In this document: piece after piece, positions 61,633 to 64,000 of the stretch
How positions within the stretch are numbered: the stretch's first letter is position 1
Layout: each line of letters opens with the position of its first letter
Source of the DNA: Acidimicrobiales bacterium
GTDB lineage: Bacteria; Actinomycetota; Acidimicrobiia; Acidimicrobiales; SKKL01
DNA length: 64,000 nucleotides
Assembly: GCA_034521975.1 (NCBI GenBank)
Contig: JAXHLR010000006.1
Location: forward strand, 434,001 to 498,000
Direction of reading: 5' to 3'
The notes under the pieces: model-generated
The model's database searches: none
Told to the model about the DNA's origin: nothing
The model's input: the letters and a program-made list of their open reading frames with translations, nothing else
Translations under genes and position numbers: made by a program

Positions 61633-63003
61633 CTAGGTCCCGGAGACCGCCAGCTTGCTCGCAGCCTGCTCGACGGATGCCACCAGCTCCGCCGCCGCGG
61701 CGCTCGCTGCCGATTCGTCCTCGGCCTCGACCATCACCCGCACCAGCGGTTCGGTCCCACTGGGGCGCACGAGCACGCGCCCCCGCTCGCCCAGGTCACG
61801 CTCGACCCTGTCGACCACATCGGACATCTCGCCGATCACCGCCGCGGGCCGGGTGGCGACCCGAACGTTCTGCAACACCTGGGGGAAGCGGGTCATCGCC
61901 GTGGCGGCAAGCTCGCTGAGCGGCCGTCCGGCCCGAGAGACCAGATCGAGCAACTGGACGGAGGTGAGCAGACCGTCACCGGTGCTGGCCAGATCCCGGA
62001 AGATGATGTGACCCGATTGCTCCCCTCCCAACTGCCAGCCGCCGCGCTCGAGTGCTTCGAGGACGTAGCGGTCGCCGACCTGGGTCTCGACCACCCCGAT
62101 GCCGCGCTCGGCCATGGCCAGGCGGAACCCGAGGTTGGTCATCACGGTGACGACCACGGTGTCGTCGGCGAGCACACCTCGTTGGTGACGATCGATGGCG
62201 CACAGGGCGATGATCTGGTCTCCGTCGACGAGGGCGCCCGCGTCGTCGACGGCCAGGACACGGTCGGCGTCGCCGTCGAAGGCAAGCCCGAGGTCGGCGC
62301 CGTGGGCGACCACCGCGGCCTGGAGATCCTCGGGATGGGTGGAGCCGCAATCGTGGTTGATGTTGCGACCATCGGGTCGATCGTGGAGGACCTCGACGGT
62401 GGCTCCGAGGCGTCGGAGCACCGGCGGTGCGTGCTCGGAGGCTGCACCGTTCGCGCAGTCGACGACGACGTTGATGCCCTCGAGCCGGCGCCCCTCGATC
62501 GAGGCGTCGAGCGAATCGGCCCACCGACCGACCGCGCCGACCGCCGGCCGGATCGACCCCACCTTGGTCCCGACGGGAGGGGAAGCGTCAGCGGGCTCAC
62601 CGAGCAGGATACGGTCGAGCTCGGTCTCGAGACGTTCCTCGTCACCCGCCCCGAGCTTGATTCCCCCGGCGCCGAAGAGCTTGACCCCATTGTCGGCATA
62701 GGGGTTGTGGGAGGCGGAGATGACCGCTCCGGGTACCCCGTCGTTGGCACAGACCCATGCCACCGCCGGCGTGGGAACCACCCCGAGCACCTCGACGTCG
62801 ACCCCCTCGGCGGCCAAGCCAGCCGCCAGCGAGGCCTCGATCAACGGGCCGGACCGGCGGGTGTCACGACCCACGACCACCGTGCCGACACGAGCGGCAT
62901 CGAGGACGCGCGCCGCTGCCCGCCCGAAGGCGAGCACGAGTTCGGGAGTGAGCTCGGTGTTGGCCACACCGCGCACTCCGTCGGTTCCGAAGCGAAGCGT
63001 CAT
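61633..63003 (-). CDS. glmM: Phosphoglucosamine mutase
   Basis: The 456-residue enzyme converts glucosamine 6-phosphate to the 1-phosphate for UDP-GlcNAc synthesis. MTLRFGTDGVRGVANTELTPE is the N-terminus, GAVISASHNPYADNG has the phosphorylated Ser near residue 104, LAFDGDADRVLAVD is the Mg2+ loop near 245, GGEQSGHIIF the sugar loop, and LVRPSGTEPLVRVMVE the phosphate-binding loop. It lies between rpsI and the GlmS-like gene, the order common in actinobacteria. Confidence 0.97.
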   Translation of the reverse strand: MTLRFGTDGVRGVANTELTPELVLAFGRAAARVLDAARVGTVVVGRDTRRSGPLIEASLAAGLAAEGVDVEVLGVVPTPAVAWVCANDGVPGAVISASHNPYADNGVKLFGAGGIKLGAGDEERLETELDRILLGEPADASPPVGTKVGSIRPAVGAVGRWADSLDASIEGRRLEGINVVVDCANGAASEHAPPVLRRLGATVEVLHDRPDGRNINHDCGSTHPEDLQAAVVAHGADLGLAFDGDADRVLAVDDAGALVDGDQIIALCAIDRHQRGVLADDTVVVTVMTNLGFRLAMAERGIGVVETQVGDRYVLEALERGGWQLGGEQSGHIIFRDLASTGDGLLTSVQLLDLVSRAGRPLSELAATAMTRFPQVLQNVRVATRPAAVIGEMSDVVDRVERDLGERGRVLVRPSGTEPLVRVMVEAEDESAASAAAAELVASVEQAASKLAVSGT

Positions 63004-63067
63004 CGATGCCCCCGGCACGCTGGCGTAGCGTCGCCGGCGCCCCGTGGTGGCGCCGGTCGTGCGGTGT

Positions 63068-63460
63068 TCAGCGCTTGGAGTACTGCGGAGCCTTGCGCGA
63101 CTTCTTGAGGCCGTACTTCTTGGATTCCTTCTTGCGAGCGTCGCGAGTGAGGAACCCGGCCTTCTTGAGCAGGGGGCGAAGCTCGTCGTCGAGCTCGACC
63201 AGTGCCCGGGAGATCCCCATGCGCATCGCACCCGCCTGGCCCGACGGGCCACCGCCGTGGAGCGTGGCGTCGACGTCGTAGACCTCGGCGGTCTCGGTCA
63301 GCTTCAACGGCTCGGTGAAGATCATGCGGTGGGTCTCGGTCGGGAAGTACTCCTCGACCGGATGACCGTTGGCGGTGATGACACCGGTGCCGGGACGCAG
63401 GCGCACACGTGCGACGGCCTGCTTGCGGCGACCGGTGGTCTGGACGAGGGGTGCTGGCAT
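63068..63460 (-). CDS. rpsI: 30S ribosomal protein S9
   Basis: The 130-residue protein has [19 protein letters not shown] at the N-terminus, [20 protein letters not shown] in the middle and the invariant basic tail [25 protein letters not shown]-type ending [12 protein letters not shown], whose last Arg reaches the P-site tRNA. The start ATG 63460 has GAGGTCC upstream and follows rplM by 25 bp. Confidence 0.97.
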   Translation of the reverse strand: MPAPLVQTTGRRKQAVARVRLRPGTGVITANGHPVEEYFPTETHRMIFTEPLKLTETAEVYDVDATLHGGGPSGQAGAMRMGISRALVELDDELRPLLKKAGFLTRDARKKESKKYGLKKSRKAPQYSKR

Positions 63461-63485
63461 GTCGAGAGGACCTCTTGGTGCTGGA

Positions 63486-63935
63486 TCAGCTGGCGCGGCG
63501 TGCGCCGTCGATGACGAGGGGCTGAGGGTTCTGGGCGGCGTGGGGATGGGTCGGTCCGGCGTAGACCTTGAGCTTCTTGAGCATCTGGCGGCCGAGGCGG
63601 GTCTTGGGCAACATGCCGCGGACGGTGCGACGAACCGCGTCCTCGGGCTTGCGCTTGAGCGCTTCGCCATAGCTGACCGACTTGATCCCGCCCGGGTAGC
63701 CGCTGTGGCGCCAGACCTGCTTGCGGTCGGCCTTGTTGGAGGTGAGGACGACCTTGTCGGCGTTGACGATGATGACGTGGTCGCCGGTGTCGACGTGCGG
63801 GGCGAAGGTCGGCTTGTGCTTGCCGCGCAGGATGCGGGCGACCTCGGTGGCGAGGCGGCCGAGCACCAGGCCCTCGGCGTCGACGACGTGCCAGGTGCGC
63901 TCGATGTCGGTTGGGCGGGGGGTGAACGTAGGCAC
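63486..63935 (-). CDS. rplM: 50S ribosomal protein L13
   Basis: The 149-residue protein has [45 protein letters not shown] and [31 protein letters not shown], the standard L13 signatures. It starts at GTG with GGACAG upstream and is cotranscribed with rpsI, as in nearly all bacteria. The promoter should lie at or beyond the right edge of the window. Confidence 0.97.
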   Translation of the reverse strand: MPTFTPRPTDIERTWHVVDAEGLVLGRLATEVARILRGKHKPTFAPHVDTGDHVIIVNADKVVLTSNKADRKQVWRHSGYPGGIKSVSYGEALKRKPEDAVRRTVRGMLPKTRLGRQMLKKLKVYAGPTHPHAAQNPQPLVIDGARRAS

Positions 63936-63980
63936 GCGTGCTGTCCTGTTCGGTGGTGATCGACTGGCGAACGGTGGCGA

Positions 63981-63998
63981 CCCGATCGACGAATCGGG
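63981..63998. promoter_or_regulatory. Short stem-loop upstream of rplM
   Basis: CCCGAT, six bases, then ATCGGG form a small hairpin 46 bp upstream of the rplM start. It may belong to an L13 autoregulatory leader or to the end of the preceding gene; the window ends too soon to decide. Confidence 0.35.
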
Positions 63999-64000
63999 GC

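Noticed and set aside
59140-63108. Two long plus-strand frames (625 and 686 residues) opposite the GlmS-like gene and glmM
   Set aside because: Both are open only because the sense genes avoid TTA, CTA and TCA; no domains are seen.

Overview
The window is dense, high-GC chromosomal DNA (about 70% G+C) from an actinobacterium. The gene set fits the class Acidimicrobiia (Ilumatobacter/Acidimicrobium relatives) best, but that placement is inferred from gene content and order, not from a marker search. Supporting points are GTG/TTG starts, 1-4 bp stop/start overlaps, a C-terminal-cysteine ferrochelatase, an EF-G2 paralogue, DUF3499 and DUF2510 domains, a fused ATP-grasp/alpha-E protein, an oversized GlmS-like protein beside glmM-rpsI-rplM, and many starts lying 6-7 nt behind a TANNNT box (leaderless transcription). 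I see no rRNA, tRNA, CRISPR array, insertion sequence or prophage. The ends cut into hemH (left) and lie just upstream of rplM (right).

Layout. 0-5 kb: 3' end of hemH, universal stress protein, DHA2-type MFS exporter, a molybdenum-hydroxylase remnant, a methyltransferase, a VOC protein, a small DUF3096 membrane protein. 5-13.3 kb: EF-G2, pgi, a marR-MFS pair, a minimal zincin, an SDR, a Dabb protein, a RecB/Cas4-like Fe-S nuclease. 13.4-17 kb: ECF sigma factor with a repeat-rich membrane partner, M48 peptidase, MutM. 17-21 kb: a translationally coupled ATP-grasp/alpha-E, transglutaminase-like, precorrin-2 dehydrogenase operon. 21-27 kb: alanine dehydrogenase, then a poorly understood envelope-type group (HTTM membrane protein, small exported protein, predicted alpha/alpha-toroid protein, multi-TM protein), DUF3499 and a nucleoside hydrolase. 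28-32.4 kb: gcvT-gcvP under a tandem glycine riboswitch. 32.4-44.6 kb: M15 peptidase, msrA and an acyl-CoA/lipid catabolism set (SDRs, two acyl-CoA ligases, DUF35, thiolase, enoyl-CoA hydratase, broken CoA-transferase) interrupted by a GIDE-LemA fusion. 44.7-50.6 kb: an accessory-looking stretch with a methyltransferase, a PemK-type toxin-antitoxin pair, a shortened GNAT, a GAF-GGDEF protein, a lysoplasmalogenase-like protein and a broken carboxylesterase. 50.6-64 kb: a long leftward housekeeping block, transcribed rplM-rpsI-glmM-(GlmS-like)-acpS-cbiX-nnrDE-CBS-alr-P1 peptidase-tsaE-tsaB-rimI-tsaD.

Themes. (1) The block from 50.6 kb on combines translation (S9, L13, t6A synthesis) with amino-sugar and D-alanine supply for peptidoglycan. 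(2) At least four genes (molybdenum hydroxylase, type III CoA-transferase, GNAT, type-B carboxylesterase) keep both ends of their family but lack a central piece, two also with frameshifts; this is either ongoing decay by internal deletion or a defect of the assembly. (3) The least explained parts are the 22.3-25.5 kb group with its 35-bp divergent leaderless promoter, the 1148-residue GlmS-like protein with an insertion right after its catalytic Cys2, and a leaderless 8-codon leader ORF coupled to a methyltransferase at 44.74 kb.

Many long open frames lie antisense to real genes here. In codon-on-codon register an antisense stop needs TTA, CTA or TCA in the sense gene, all rare at this G+C, so these frames were not annotated.
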